Shown here in pieces: positions 26,219-35,581 of a stretch of 64,000 nucleotides of DNA. The stretch lies in the NCBI RefSeq assembly GCF_018128965.1, contig NZ_JAAEDH010000005.1, positions 62,001 through 126,000 of the forward strand, written 5' to 3'. The notes beneath the pieces are model-generated. The model had not been told where the DNA came from. It searched no databases and saw only the letters and a list, made by a program, of their open reading frames with translations. Positions within the stretch are counted from its first letter, which is position 1. Every line of letters starts with the position of its first letter. The translations under genes and the position numbers were made by a program. The DNA comes from Plastoroseomonas arctica. Its GTDB lineage: Bacteria > Pseudomonadota > Alphaproteobacteria > Acetobacterales > Acetobacteraceae.

Positions 26219-27502
26219 TTAAGCGGTGGGCCAGGCGGGGGCGGGCAGCACCACGCCCGTGCATTCGCCGAAGCCGATGGGGACGTAGCCCTCGCGCTGG
26301 GCGCGGGCGCGGAAGGTGACGCGGTCGCCATCCTCGATGTACATCCGCTCGGTGCCGTCGGCGAAGCGGATGGGCTGCTTGCCCAGCGTCATCTCGTTCA
26401 TGCAGGCGCGCTCGTGATCCTCGGGGCCGGAGATGGTGCCGGTGGCGATCAGGTCGCCGGGGCCAAGGTTGCAGCCATTGCTGGCGTGGTGCGTCAGCAT
26501 CTGGCCCAGCGTCCAGTAGAGGTTGCGCAGATGCGTCGCCACGATGCGCTCGCCGCGCGCGGCACCGCGCGGGGTGTATTCGCAGTCGAGTGATATGTCG
26601 TAGTGGCCGAGGCTGCGGTCTCCGGGGTCGTCGAGATGCGGCAGCAGCGGCGGGTCGCCCTCGTGCCGCTTGGGCGCGGCGGCGCGGAAGGGTTCCAGCG
26701 CGGCGGCGGTGACCACCCAGGGCGAGATGGTGGTGTGCAGCGACTTCGACAGGAAGGGGCCGAGCGGGGTGCTCTCGAAGCGCTGCACGTCGCGCGCGGA
26801 CCAGTCGTTGAGCAGGCAGAAGCCGAACAGGTGGTCGCGCGCCCGCGACAGCGGGATGGGCGTGCCGAGCGCATTGCCGGGGCCGATGAAGGCGGCGAAT
26901 TCCAGCTCGAAATCCAGCGCGGTGCAGGGGCCGAAGGTGGCGCCGCCGCCGCTCACGCCGCGGATACCGTTGGGCCGCACCACATCCGCGCCGCTGGGAC
27001 GCACCGAGGAGGCGCGACTGTTGTACGCGATGGGCAACCATTTGAACGCCGCCGGCACCGGGCTGTCGGGGCGCGAGACGCGGCCGCCGCGCAGCGTGTG
27101 GTCGTAGGAGCAGAAGAAGTCGGAAAACGCGCCGATCGCCGCCGGCACCTGCATCGTCGCCGCTGACATGGGCACCAGCGGCAGTGCCTCGGTGGCACCC
27201 TCGGCGAGGAGCGCCTGAGCCTGGGCGCGCAAGGCGGCCGCGCTGTCGTTGCCCATCGCCATCAGCGGATTGAGCGTCTCGCCCTCGGCGGCATGGGCGG
27301 CGGGTCCGGTCAGCAGCCCCGCGGCGCGGGCGGCGGCAATGTCGAAAATCTGGTCGCCGATGGCGATGCCGCCGCGCGGCCTGGTTCCCGGCGTCGAGAA
27401 TATGCCCAGCGGCAGGTTCTGGATCGGGAAATCCGCGCCCTCGGCATTGGCGGCGTCGACGCGCGATCGCAGCTGCGGATCATGCGTGGCATCGGTGGTC
27501 AT
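26219..27502 (-). CDS. fahA: Fumarylacetoacetase
   Basis: This 427-residue full-length fumarylacetoacetate hydrolase catalyses the last step of tyrosine/homogentisate breakdown, giving fumarate and acetoacetate. Typical blocks are present: FPIQNLPLGIF at the N-terminus, the metal site DFELEFAAFIG, NDWSARDVQ, SKSLHTTISPWVV, and GTISGPEDHERACMNEMT. Homogentisate dioxygenase and maleylacetoacetate isomerase are not in this window. It leads a minus-strand operon of fahA, cyclase and Bug receptor. Confidence 0.93.
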   Translation of the reverse strand: MTTDATHDPQLRSRVDAANAEGADFPIQNLPLGIFSTPGTRPRGGIAIGDQIFDIAAARAAGLLTGPAAHAAEGETLNPLMAMGNDSAAALRAQAQALLAEGATEALPLVPMSAATMQVPAAIGAFSDFFCSYDHTLRGGRVSRPDSPVPAAFKWLPIAYNSRASSVRPSGADVVRPNGIRGVSGGGATFGPCTALDFELEFAAFIGPGNALGTPIPLSRARDHLFGFCLLNDWSARDVQRFESTPLGPFLSKSLHTTISPWVVTAAALEPFRAAAPKRHEGDPPLLPHLDDPGDRSLGHYDISLDCEYTPRGAARGERIVATHLRNLYWTLGQMLTHHASNGCNLGPGDLIATGTISGPEDHERACMNEMTLGKQPIRFADGTERMYIEDGDRVTFRARAQREGYVPIGFGECTGVVLPAPAWPTA

Positions 27503-27565
27503 GGCGTTTCCCCTGGGCGGCGTTCCGCCCAGGAGAAACCATCACGCGACGTCTGTCGAATGGGC

Positions 27566-27724
27566 TCAGATGCGGCCCATCAGCAGCAGCACGATGACCA
27601 CGAGCAGGATGATGCCGATGCCGCCCGAGGGGTAGGCGCCCCAGCTGCGGCTGTAGCCCCAGTTCGGCAGCGCGCCGACCAGCAGCAGAACCAGGATGAT
27701 GATCAGGATTGTACCGAGGGGCAT
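27566..27724 (-). CDS. DUF3309 small hydrophobic protein
   Basis: The 52-residue peptide consists of two hydrophobic stretches (MPLGTILIIILVLLLVGALP and GIGIILLVVIVLLLMGRI) joined by NWGYSRSWGAYPSGG. This is the DUF3309 pattern common in alphaproteobacteria: a tiny inner-membrane protein of unknown function. The ATG at 27724 is the family-typical start; the longer frame upstream is not coding. It stands alone in its own transcription unit. Confidence 0.85.
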   Translation of the reverse strand: MPLGTILIIILVLLLVGALPNWGYSRSWGAYPSGGIGIILLVVIVLLLMGRI

Positions 27725-27864
27725 GGGGATCGCTCCGCGCGAGGGGTGCGCCGACCCATTGTCGGTGCCGAACCGTAACGCGGCGTGCCACGCACGGTTG
27801 CGGTGGCACCTCCTGACAAGGGGCCTCCGCGTGCCTATTGTGGGGAAAACAAGGGAGACCTGCC

Positions 27865-29343
27865 ATGCTCGACGCCACCGCCAAACTGCCGCTGCGCGAC
27901 CCCGAGCTGTTCCGCCAGGCAAACTTCGTCGACGGCGCCTGGATCCAGGCCGATAGCGGCAAGACCATCGAGGTGCGCAACCCCGCCAACGGCGAGCTGG
28001 TGGGCGTGGTGCCCGCGCTCGGTGCCGCCGAGACGCGCCGCGCGATCGAGGCCGCGCACGCGGCCTTCGCTGGCTGGCGGGCGATGCTGGCCAAGGACCG
28101 CAGCGCCATCCTGCGGCGCCTGTTCGACCTGATGATCGCGAACACCGACGACCTGGCCGCCATCATGACCGCCGAGCAGGGCAAGCCGCTGGCCGAGAGC
28201 AAGGGCGAGATCGCCTATGCCGCGAGCTTCTTCGAGTGGTTCGCCGAGGAAGCCAAGCGCGTCTATGGCGAGACCATCCCGCAGAACATGAAGGGCCGCC
28301 GCATCATCGTCACGAAGGAGCCGGTGGGCGTTTTCGCGGCGATCACGCCGTGGAATTTTCCGGCGGCCATGATCACGCGCAAGGCCGGCCCAGGCTGGGC
28401 CGCGGGATGCACCGGCGTGATCCGCCCGGCCTCGCAGACGCCGTTCTCCGCACTCGCCATCGCGGTGCTGGCGGAGCGCGCGGGGATGCCCAAGGGCGTG
28501 TGCAACGTCATCACCGGCCCCTCGGGCGAGACCGGCAAGGAGCTGACGTCCAACCCCCTGGTGCGCAAGCTGACCTTCACGGGCTCGACCGAAGTCGGGC
28601 GCATCCTGCTCGCGCAATGCGCCGAGACGATCAAGAAGACCTCGATGGAGCTCGGCGGCAACGCCCCCTTCATCGTGTTCGACGATGCCGATCTCGACGA
28701 GGCGGTGAAGGGCGCGATGGCGTCGAAGTACCGCAACACCGGGCAGACCTGCGTCTGCGCCAACCGACTGCTGGTGCAGGACGGCGTCTATGACGCGTTC
28801 GCGGCCAAGCTCAAGACGGCCGTCGAGGCGCTCAAGGTCGGCAACGGGATGGAGGAGGGCGTGACCCAGGGCCCGCTGATCAATGCCGATGCGGTGAAGA
28901 AGGTGGAGGAGCACATCGCGGATGCGGTGAAGCGAGGCGCCCATATCGTCACCGGCGGCAAGCGCCACGGCAATGGCGGCAATTTCTTCGAGCCGACGAT
29001 CCTCTCCGAAGTCCCGCACGACGCGCAGATCTTCTCCGAGGAGACCTTCGGCCCCGTCGCACCGCTGTTCCGCTTCAAGGACGAGGCGGAGGCGATCAGC
29101 CTCGCCAATGATTCGCCCTTCGGTTTGGCCGCGTATTTCTACGCCCGCGACGTGGGCCGGATCTTCCGCGTGGCCGAGGCGATCGAGAGCGGGATGATCG
29201 GCATCAACGAAGGCATCATCTCGACCGAGGTCGCCCCCTTCGGCGGCGTCAAGGAAAGCGGGCTCGGACGCGAGGGCAGCCTCTACGGCATCGAGGAATA
29301 TCTGGAGGTGAAGTACCTCGCGATCGGCGGCATCGGCACCTGA
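27865..29343 (+). CDS. gabD: NAD(P)-dependent succinate-semialdehyde dehydrogenase
   Basis: The 492-residue aldehyde dehydrogenase has the general-base Glu in MELGGNAPFIVFDDAD and the catalytic Cys in NTGQTCVCANRLLV; the second Cys two residues on is typical of GabD. The start at 27865 (MLDATAKLPL) has a GGGAGA ribosome site. It oxidises succinate semialdehyde to succinate in GABA or related catabolism. The usual K-P-A motif that contacts the cofactor ribose reads R-P-A here (GVIRPASQTP), which is uncommon. The stop overlaps the start of a MaoC gene by one base. Confidence 0.9.
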   Translation: MLDATAKLPLRDPELFRQANFVDGAWIQADSGKTIEVRNPANGELVGVVPALGAAETRRAIEAAHAAFAGWRAMLAKDRSAILRRLFDLMIANTDDLAAIMTAEQGKPLAESKGEIAYAASFFEWFAEEAKRVYGETIPQNMKGRRIIVTKEPVGVFAAITPWNFPAAMITRKAGPGWAAGCTGVIRPASQTPFSALAIAVLAERAGMPKGVCNVITGPSGETGKELTSNPLVRKLTFTGSTEVGRILLAQCAETIKKTSMELGGNAPFIVFDDADLDEAVKGAMASKYRNTGQTCVCANRLLVQDGVYDAFAAKLKTAVEALKVGNGMEEGVTQGPLINADAVKKVEEHIADAVKRGAHIVTGGKRHGNGGNFFEPTILSEVPHDAQIFSEETFGPVAPLFRFKDEAEAISLANDSPFGLAAYFYARDVGRIFRVAEAIESGMIGINEGIISTEVAPFGGVKESGLGREGSLYGIEEYLEVKYLAIGGIGT

Positions 29344-29792
29344 TGCCGCTCTACCTCGAAGACCTCGAACCGGGCCGCATCTTCCACGGCGGCCCGGTGA
29401 CGCTGAGCGAGGAAGCGATCATCGCCTTCGCCACGCAGTACGACCCGCAGCCCTTCCACACCGACCCGGTCGCGGCGAAGGCCCACCCGCTGTTCCAGGG
29501 CCTCGCCGCGAGCGGCTGGCACACCGCCGCGCTCAGCATGCGCATGATCACCGAGGCGATGAGCGAGATCGCCGGCGGCGTGGTCGGCGGCGGCGGCGAG
29601 CTGCAATGGCCGCGCCCGACGCGGCCGGGCGACACGCTGCGCTTGGAATGCGAGGTGCTGGAGGTGACACCCTCGCGCTCGCGGCCCGAACGCGGCAGCT
29701 ACCTGGTGCGCCACCGCACCCTGAACCAGCACGGCGAGGAGGTGCAGGTGTTCACCGTGCGCGGCGTCATCCTCCGCCGACCGGCCGGCTAG
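29343..29792 (+). CDS. MaoC family hydratase
   Basis: The 149-residue hot-dog-fold protein has the MaoC pattern: FHGGPVTLSEEAIIAFATQYDPQPFHTDP with the catalytic Asp/His in YDPQPFH, then FQGLAASGWHTAALSMRM. Family members hydrate enoyl-CoA or related acyl thioesters; PaaZ-like and PhaJ-like proteins are relatives. It is coupled to gabD through a TGATG junction, so both are likely used in the same pathway. No specific substrate can be assigned. Confidence 0.87.
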   Translation: MPLYLEDLEPGRIFHGGPVTLSEEAIIAFATQYDPQPFHTDPVAAKAHPLFQGLAASGWHTAALSMRMITEAMSEIAGGVVGGGGELQWPRPTRPGDTLRLECEVLEVTPSRSRPERGSYLVRHRTLNQHGEEVQVFTVRGVILRRPAG

Positions 29793-29793
29793 C

Positions 29794-30099
29794 TCAGCGG
29801 ATCGTCAGCCCGCGGATGGTAGCGGCGTCGAGCCCAGTGTGGCGGATGCGCGTTCCGTCGGCGTATTCCGCGACCACGGTGTAGGTGCCCATGCAGGAGG
29901 GCAGGGTGATGGTGGCGGTGCCGCCGGGCAGCAGCCCCTCGCGCGGCAGCTGGTTGTGCACGGCACCGGATTCCACGAACACCGCGCGCAGCGGGCGGCC
30001 GGAGCGATTCTCCACCGCGACGCTGGTCGGAACCGCGCAGGCGAAGGCGGGGGCGGTGACGCCCAGGGCCATGGCGATGATCAACAGGAATCCGGGCAT
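29794..30099 (-). CDS. Small secreted protein of unknown function
   Basis: The 101-residue product has a Sec signal peptide (MPGFLLIIAMALGVTAPAFA) and a mature domain of about 80 residues predicted to be beta-rich (TSVAVENRSGRPLRAVFVE, GGTATITLPS, YTVVAEYADGTRIRHT). Two Cys in the mature part, in ACAVP and PSCMG, could form a disulfide in the periplasm. It faces the MaoC gene tail to tail. No family recognised. Confidence 0.65.
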   Translation of the reverse strand: MPGFLLIIAMALGVTAPAFACAVPTSVAVENRSGRPLRAVFVESGAVHNQLPREGLLPGGTATITLPSCMGTYTVVAEYADGTRIRHTGLDAATIRGLTIR

Positions 30100-30144
30100 G
30101 GATCGCAGCCTAGGCCAGCGGAACGGCGGCTGGCGAGCGGAGCG

Positions 30145-30903
30145 TCACGGCACCGCGCCGATGCCCGCCGCGATCGCCCGCAGCTCCGGCTCCTCGCGCT
30201 CGGCCAGGCGCGCCTTCATGCTGGCGAGGAACCCCGGCGTGCCGCCCGCTGCCGCGCGCGTGAACCACTGTGCGGCCTCCGCGACGCGGCCTTCGGCCAG
30301 CAGCAGCGTGGCCAGGTTGAACTGGCCGCGGAAATCGCCGCCCTCCGCCGCCCGGGCGTAGAGTTCGGCCGCCGCGCGCGGGTCGGGCGGGCCGGCCCAG
30401 CCTTCCTCGAGAAAACGGCCGAGGATGTTCAGCGCCTTGGCGTGGCCCTGCGCCGCGGCGCGCTTGTACCAATCCAGCGCCTGGGGCCGGTCGGCCACGA
30501 CGCCGGCGCCGCGCCACAGCAGCCCGGCCAGGTTGTACTGGCCCCAGTCGAGCCCGGCCGCCGCCGCACGCGCGTACCAGCCCAGCGCGGCGGCTGCGTC
30601 GGCCGGCGTGCCCCAGCCCATCTCGTGGCAGCGGCCCACCATGTTCTGTGCCATCGCGTCGCCGGCCCTCGCTGCCGCCTGGAACCAGCCCAGCGCGCCC
30701 GGCGCGTCCCCGGCATCGAGCAGCGCCTGACCGTGCATCACCATCGCCTCCGCATGCCCCAGGCGCGCGGCGGCCGCCATCCAGCGTCCGCCCTCAGGGC
30801 CGGAAAATCGCGCCGCCAGATCCTCGGCGGAAAGCCCGGTGAGGGCGTCGAGCGGCAGCGGCGGCGGGGCAGGGGCAGGGCGGCGTTGCTTGGCCATGCG
30901 CAT
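30145..30903 (-). CDS. Sel1-type tetratricopeptide repeat protein
   Basis: The 252-residue protein is built from about six Sel1-like repeats of 36 residues (for example AAALGWYARAAAAGLDWGQYNLAGLLWRG and ALDWYKRAAAQGHAKALNILGRFLEEGW). These form a solenoid used for protein-protein binding. No signal peptide or membrane segment is evident, so it is probably cytosolic. The N-terminus is Pro-rich. It is divergent from gor with a 96-base gap. The partner is unknown. Confidence 0.85.
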   Translation of the reverse strand: MRMAKQRRPAPAPPPLPLDALTGLSAEDLAARFSGPEGGRWMAAAARLGHAEAMVMHGQALLDAGDAPGALGWFQAAARAGDAMAQNMVGRCHEMGWGTPADAAAALGWYARAAAAGLDWGQYNLAGLLWRGAGVVADRPQALDWYKRAAAQGHAKALNILGRFLEEGWAGPPDPRAAAELYARAAEGGDFRGQFNLATLLLAEGRVAEAAQWFTRAAAGGTPGFLASMKARLAEREEPELRAIAAGIGAVP

Positions 30904-30999
30904 CGACTAGGGCAGTTGCGAACCTCTCGCAACGGGTGACGGCTTGGCGCACCCGCGCCCGCGCACCATTCTCCCCAGCCTTGGATGAGGAGCGTGCCG

Positions 31000-32364
31000 A
31001 TGCCGGACCATGATTTCGACTATTTCGTCATCGGCGGCGGCTCCGCCGGCGTGCGCAGCGCCCGCATCGCGGCCCAGCACGGGGCGCGGGTCGGTATCGC
31101 CGAAGAGCGGTTCTGGGGCGGCACCTGCGTCAATGTCGGCTGCGTGCCAAAGAAGCTGATGGTAAACGCCTCCGAATACGGCGCCTGGGCCGAGGATGCG
31201 CGCGGCTTCGGCTGGGACATCGAGGTGAAGGGCCATGATTGGCAAAAACTCGCCGAGGGGCGGGACCGCGAGGTCGCACGCCTGTCGGGCATCTACGCCA
31301 CCCTGCTCAAGGGCGCGGGTGTCACCAGCTTCGACGCGCGGGCCACCCTGCTCGACGCCCACACCATTGCGATGGGCGACCAGCGCGTCACCGCCGACCG
31401 CATCCTCATCGCCACCGGCGGCACCGCGTCGCGGCTCGACATTCCCGGCGCCGAACTGGCGCTGATCTCCGATGACCTGTTCACGCTCAAGGCGCTGCCG
31501 AAGAAGGTGGTCGTGGTGGGCGCGGGCTACATCGCGCTGGAATTCGCCTGCATCCTGCGCGGCCTCGGGGCGGAGGTGGACGTGGTCTATCGCGCGGCCC
31601 TGCCGCTGCGCGGCTTCGACGTCGATATTCGCGGTGCCATCGTGGAGGCGATGACCGCGCAGGGGATCACCATGAACCCCGATGCCGCGCCGGTCCGCAT
31701 CGGCCAGGCCGGCGATGGCGTCGTGCTCAGCCTGTCCAACAATTTCATGCGCGAGGCGGATGCGGTGTTCCTCTGCACCGGGCGCTCGCCGAACACCAAG
31801 GGGCTGGGGCTGGAGGAAGCGGGTGTTGCGGTCAACGACCAGGGTGCGGTCATCGTCGATGACGACCACCGCACCAGCCAGGCGAACATCTACGCGCTGG
31901 GCGACGTGATCGACCGGCTGAACCTCACGCCCATGGCCACCGCCACTGGCCATGCGCTGGCCGACACCCTGTTCGGCAACAAGCCGCGGCGCGCGAGCTA
32001 CGAGAACGTCGCGACGGCCGTCTTCACCACGCCCCCCATCGCGACCCTGGGCCTGACCGAGGCGGAGGCCGCCGAGCGGGGCCCGGCCGATATCTACGTC
32101 ACCCGCTTCACGCCGATGCGCCACACGATCTCCGGGCGGCAGGGGCGCAAGTCGCTGATGAAGCTGGTGGTCTGCCAGCGCACGCGGAAGGTGCTGGGCG
32201 TCCACATGCTCGGCGAGGATGCCGGGGAGATCCTGCAGGGCATCGCCATTGCGGTGGCCATGGGCGCGACCAAGGAGGATTTCGACCGCACCATCGGCAT
32301 CCATCCCACCGCGGCCGAGGAGTTCGTCACGCTGCGTTCCCGCACGCGCGAAGTGGGGGTCTGA
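31000..32364 (+). CDS. gor: Glutathione-disulfide reductase
   Basis: The 454-residue FAD flavoprotein has the FAD motif VIGGGSAG at the N-terminus, the redox disulfide C43-V-N-V-G-C48 (GTCVNVGCVPKKL), the NADP-binding motif GAGYIALEFACILRGLG, and a C-terminal catalytic HPTAAEE. It reduces oxidised glutathione with NADPH. The start at 31000 is chosen because GAGGAG lies 7 bases upstream; an in-frame ATG at 30985 would add five residues. Confidence 0.93.
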   Translation: MPDHDFDYFVIGGGSAGVRSARIAAQHGARVGIAEERFWGGTCVNVGCVPKKLMVNASEYGAWAEDARGFGWDIEVKGHDWQKLAEGRDREVARLSGIYATLLKGAGVTSFDARATLLDAHTIAMGDQRVTADRILIATGGTASRLDIPGAELALISDDLFTLKALPKKVVVVGAGYIALEFACILRGLGAEVDVVYRAALPLRGFDVDIRGAIVEAMTAQGITMNPDAAPVRIGQAGDGVVLSLSNNFMREADAVFLCTGRSPNTKGLGLEEAGVAVNDQGAVIVDDDHRTSQANIYALGDVIDRLNLTPMATATGHALADTLFGNKPRRASYENVATAVFTTPPIATLGLTEAEAAERGPADIYVTRFTPMRHTISGRQGRKSLMKLVVCQRTRKVLGVHMLGEDAGEILQGIAIAVAMGATKEDFDRTIGIHPTAAEEFVTLRSRTREVGV

Positions 32365-32466
32365 CGCGTGGCGCGCGCGAACGCGCGGGGGCGGCACGCT
32401 CACGTTCTTTTCACCGTGTCTACGATCACGATCACTTAACCTCCGCCTGCATCGGGAGGCACGGTC

Positions 32467-34092
32467 ATGAAGCTCACCAGTTCAGGTCACGGCATCATCC
32501 CACCGGCGGACAAGACCGTCCGAACCGGCAACCTTCGAAGCCGCGACCCGCGCTTCAAGGTCGGCCGCTTCGGCCACATGTTCCCATCGACCCTGACGCG
32601 ACCGCCCGAGGTGCCCACGGCGGCGCTGGAGAAGCTCGCCGGCAGCATGAAGGACACGCGGCCGGAGAGCGAGGTCAACAACCTCAACATTCCGGCCGGC
32701 TACACCTATCTCGGCCAGTTCGTCGACCACGACATCACGCTCGATCTCAGCTCGCTGACGGAGCGCGATCGCGACCTGGTCGGCGAGAACAATTTCCGCA
32801 CGCCGCAGCTCGAGCTCGACAACCTCTATGCGTCAGGGCCGAACGGTGACGCCTCGCCGCAGTTGTTCGACCGGCTCAATCCCGGCAAGTTCCTGATTGG
32901 CAGGAACGGGGCGGGCGGGGGCGGCGATCCGCATGTGAAGCCCGGCCTGCCCTTCGACCTGCCGCGCAACACCCAGGGCCTCGCGCTCATCGGCGATGCG
33001 CGCAATGACGAGAACCTGCTGGTCTCGCAGACCCATCTCGCCTTCCTGAAGTTCCACAACGCCGTCTTCGACAATGAGGGCGGGCGCGACTTCGACGCGA
33101 CGCGCAAGCTCGTCCGCCGGCACTACCAGTGGATCGTGCTGCACGATTTCCTCACCAAGCTGATCGACAACAACGACCTGCAGGACGTGCTCACCAACGG
33201 CCGGCGTTTCTACCTGCCGGAAATCCAGAGCGACTATGCCGAGGCCTATATCCCGGTGGAGTTCTCCGGCGCCGCCTACCGCCTCGGCCACTCGATGGTG
33301 CGCGAGGTGTACAGTCACAACCGGGCATTCCGTCCCGGCGCCGGACCGTCGAACTTCGCCTTCCTGTTCCATTTCACCGGCAAGTCGGGCGGCATCGTCG
33401 GCAAGCTCGCCGAAGGGCTCGACCAGGCTGGCGGGACGGCGCTCGCGCAGCAGCTGAAGCTCGGCCTGCCCTTCGTCTTCCCCGAACTTCCGGGCGACTG
33501 GATCATCGACTGGCACCGCTTCCATGACCTCGGCCAGCCCGGCGCCCCGCCCGCCGGAGCGACGCCGCCGGACAATGGCTTCGCCCTCAACCACGCCCGC
33601 CTGTTCGACCCGTTCCTGGTCCCCTCGCTGCACACGCTTCCCGGCGGCGGCGGATCGCTGCCGTTGCGCAACCTGCAGCGCGGCTACCGGCTCGAACTGC
33701 CGAGCGGCCAGGCCGTCGCCCGGCACATGGGTGTCCGCGCCATGACCGAGGCGGAGATCACCCAGGGTGCCGACGGCAGGATCCTCAAGGAGATCGACCT
33801 GCACCGGGCGACGCCGCTTTGGTACTACATCCTCAAGGAGGCGCAGGTGCTGGGTGATGGCGGCAACCGTCTTGGCCCGGCCGGCAGCCGCATCCTCGCC
33901 GAGGTCTTCGTCGGGCTGTTGCAGACCGACCCCGAGGCCTTCCTGCACCCGGAGCAGGAGCCTGACTGGAAGCCGACCTTGCCTTCGGCGTTCCCGGGCA
34001 CCTTCACGATGCCCGACCTGCTGCGCTACGTGAACTCGAAGGAGCCGGGATTCCTGAACCCGATCAACCAGGCGGCGAACCTGAACCCGTAG
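32467..34092 (+). CDS. Animal-type haem peroxidase family protein
   Basis: The 541-residue protein resembles the peroxidase-cyclooxygenase superfamily found in some bacteria. The distal-histidine motif is G-Q-F-V-D-H88-D-I-T-L-D, and a candidate proximal histidine lies in YRLGHSMVREVYSHNRAF near residue 276. No signal peptide is seen. Bacterial relatives oxidise halides or organic substrates and are often linked to antimicrobial defence. It stands alone, about 100 bases after gor. Substrate and export route are unknown. Confidence 0.85.
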   Translation: MKLTSSGHGIIPPADKTVRTGNLRSRDPRFKVGRFGHMFPSTLTRPPEVPTAALEKLAGSMKDTRPESEVNNLNIPAGYTYLGQFVDHDITLDLSSLTERDRDLVGENNFRTPQLELDNLYASGPNGDASPQLFDRLNPGKFLIGRNGAGGGGDPHVKPGLPFDLPRNTQGLALIGDARNDENLLVSQTHLAFLKFHNAVFDNEGGRDFDATRKLVRRHYQWIVLHDFLTKLIDNNDLQDVLTNGRRFYLPEIQSDYAEAYIPVEFSGAAYRLGHSMVREVYSHNRAFRPGAGPSNFAFLFHFTGKSGGIVGKLAEGLDQAGGTALAQQLKLGLPFVFPELPGDWIIDWHRFHDLGQPGAPPAGATPPDNGFALNHARLFDPFLVPSLHTLPGGGGSLPLRNLQRGYRLELPSGQAVARHMGVRAMTEAEITQGADGRILKEIDLHRATPLWYYILKEAQVLGDGGNRLGPAGSRILAEVFVGLLQTDPEAFLHPEQEPDWKPTLPSAFPGTFTMPDLLRYVNSKEPGFLNPINQAANLNP

Positions 34093-34210
34093 CCGAGAGG
34101 GCTTGCCGGCTTTCCGGTGGATGCGGCGCGTGGCGGGTCGGGGCCCGCCTTTCTTGCCGCCCGCGCGCCGCTCAGACTATGGTCGCGCGGTTCAACGGTG
34201 AGGATGTTCG

Positions 34211-35581
34211 ATGACTGCGCGTGGCTGGAGCCCGGAGAGCTGGCGGCAGATGCCGATCCGGCAGGTGCCGGATTACCCCGACATGGCGGCGCTCGCCGCG
34301 ATGGAAGCCAAGATCGCGCGATTTCCGCCGCTGGTTTTTGCAGGCGAAGCGCGGCGGTTGAAAGCTGCGCTGGCCAGGGCCGGCGAGGGTCAGGCCTTCG
34401 TTCTCCAGGGCGGCGATTGTGCCGAGGGTTTCCCGGATTTCACCGCGAACACCATCCGCGACACCTTCCGCGTGCTGCTGCAGATGGCGGTGGTGCTGAC
34501 CTTCGGGGCCTCGCTGCCGGTGGTGAAGCTCGGGCGCATGGCGGGGCAGTTCGCCAAGCCACGCTCTTCGGACACGGAGACCAAGGACGGCATCACGCTG
34601 CCGTCCTATCGCGGCGACATCATCAACGGGCCGGATTTCACGCCCGCGGCGCGCATCCCCGATCCGTCGCGGATGGAATTCGCCTACATGCAATCGGCCG
34701 GCACGCTGAACCTGCTGCGCGCGTTTGCGACGGGTGGGTATGCCGACCTGCACCAGGTGCACCGGTGGAACCTCGGCTTCGTCGAGCGTTCGCCGCTCGC
34801 CTCGCGCTATGCGGACCTCACCATCCGCATCGACGAGACTCTACGCTTCATGCAGGCGTGCGGGATGGCGGACGCGCCGCAGTTGCGCGAGACGGACTTT
34901 TATACGTCGCACGAAAGCCTGCTGCTGCCCTATGAGCAGGCGCTCGCGCGCGTCGACAGCACCTCCGGCGACACCTACGCCTGCTCGGCGCATTTCCTCT
35001 GGATCGGCGACCGCACGCGGCAGCCCGATGGCGCGCATGTCGAATTCCTGCGCGGGGTGAAGAACCCCATCGGCATGAAGACCGGCCCGTCGATGGACGC
35101 CGATGAGCTGGTGCGCCTGACCGACATCCTCAATCCGGGGAATGAGGCCGGGCGCCTCACGCTGATCGCGCGCATGGGCGCGGACAAGGTGGAGGCCAAG
35201 CTGCCGCCGCTGGTCCGCGCGCTCAAGCGCGCCGGGCGCAACGTCACCTGGCTGTGCGACCCGATGCACGGCAACACCACGACCGTGGGCGGCTACAAGA
35301 CGCGCAACTTCGATTCCATCCTGGGCGAGGTGCGCGGCTTTTTCGACGTGCACGCGGCCGAGGGCACCATCGCCGGCGGTGTCCATGTCGAGATGACGGG
35401 CGCCGACGTCACCGAATGCCTGGGCGGGGCGCACAACCTCTCCGAGGTGAACCTGTCGGAGAACTACGCCACCTTCTGCGACCCGCGGCTGAACGCCGAG
35501 CAGTCGCTGGAGCTCGCCTTCCTCATCGCCGAGGAACTGAAGCACCGTCGCGTCCCGGTTCACGCGGTCGCCGCGCAATGA
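34211..35581 (+). CDS. aroG: Class II 3-deoxy-7-phosphoheptulonate (DAHP) synthase
   Basis: The 456-residue protein is a type II DAHP synthase, the first enzyme of the shikimate pathway, condensing phosphoenolpyruvate and erythrose 4-phosphate. Diagnostic segments are W-S-P-E-S-W-R near the start, QGGDCAEGF (metal-binding Cys), [35 protein letters not shown] and the conserved GGVHVEMTG (metal-binding Glu). Length is typical of bacterial type II enzymes lacking the extra regulatory helices of the actinobacterial ones. The stop overlaps the next ATG (ATGA). Confidence 0.95.
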   Translation: MTARGWSPESWRQMPIRQVPDYPDMAALAAMEAKIARFPPLVFAGEARRLKAALARAGEGQAFVLQGGDCAEGFPDFTANTIRDTFRVLLQMAVVLTFGASLPVVKLGRMAGQFAKPRSSDTETKDGITLPSYRGDIINGPDFTPAARIPDPSRMEFAYMQSAGTLNLLRAFATGGYADLHQVHRWNLGFVERSPLASRYADLTIRIDETLRFMQACGMADAPQLRETDFYTSHESLLLPYEQALARVDSTSGDTYACSAHFLWIGDRTRQPDGAHVEFLRGVKNPIGMKTGPSMDADELVRLTDILNPGNEAGRLTLIARMGADKVEAKLPPLVRALKRAGRNVTWLCDPMHGNTTTVGGYKTRNFDSILGEVRGFFDVHAAEGTIAGGVHVEMTGADVTECLGGAHNLSEVNLSENYATFCDPRLNAEQSLELAFLIAEELKHRRVPVHAVAAQ

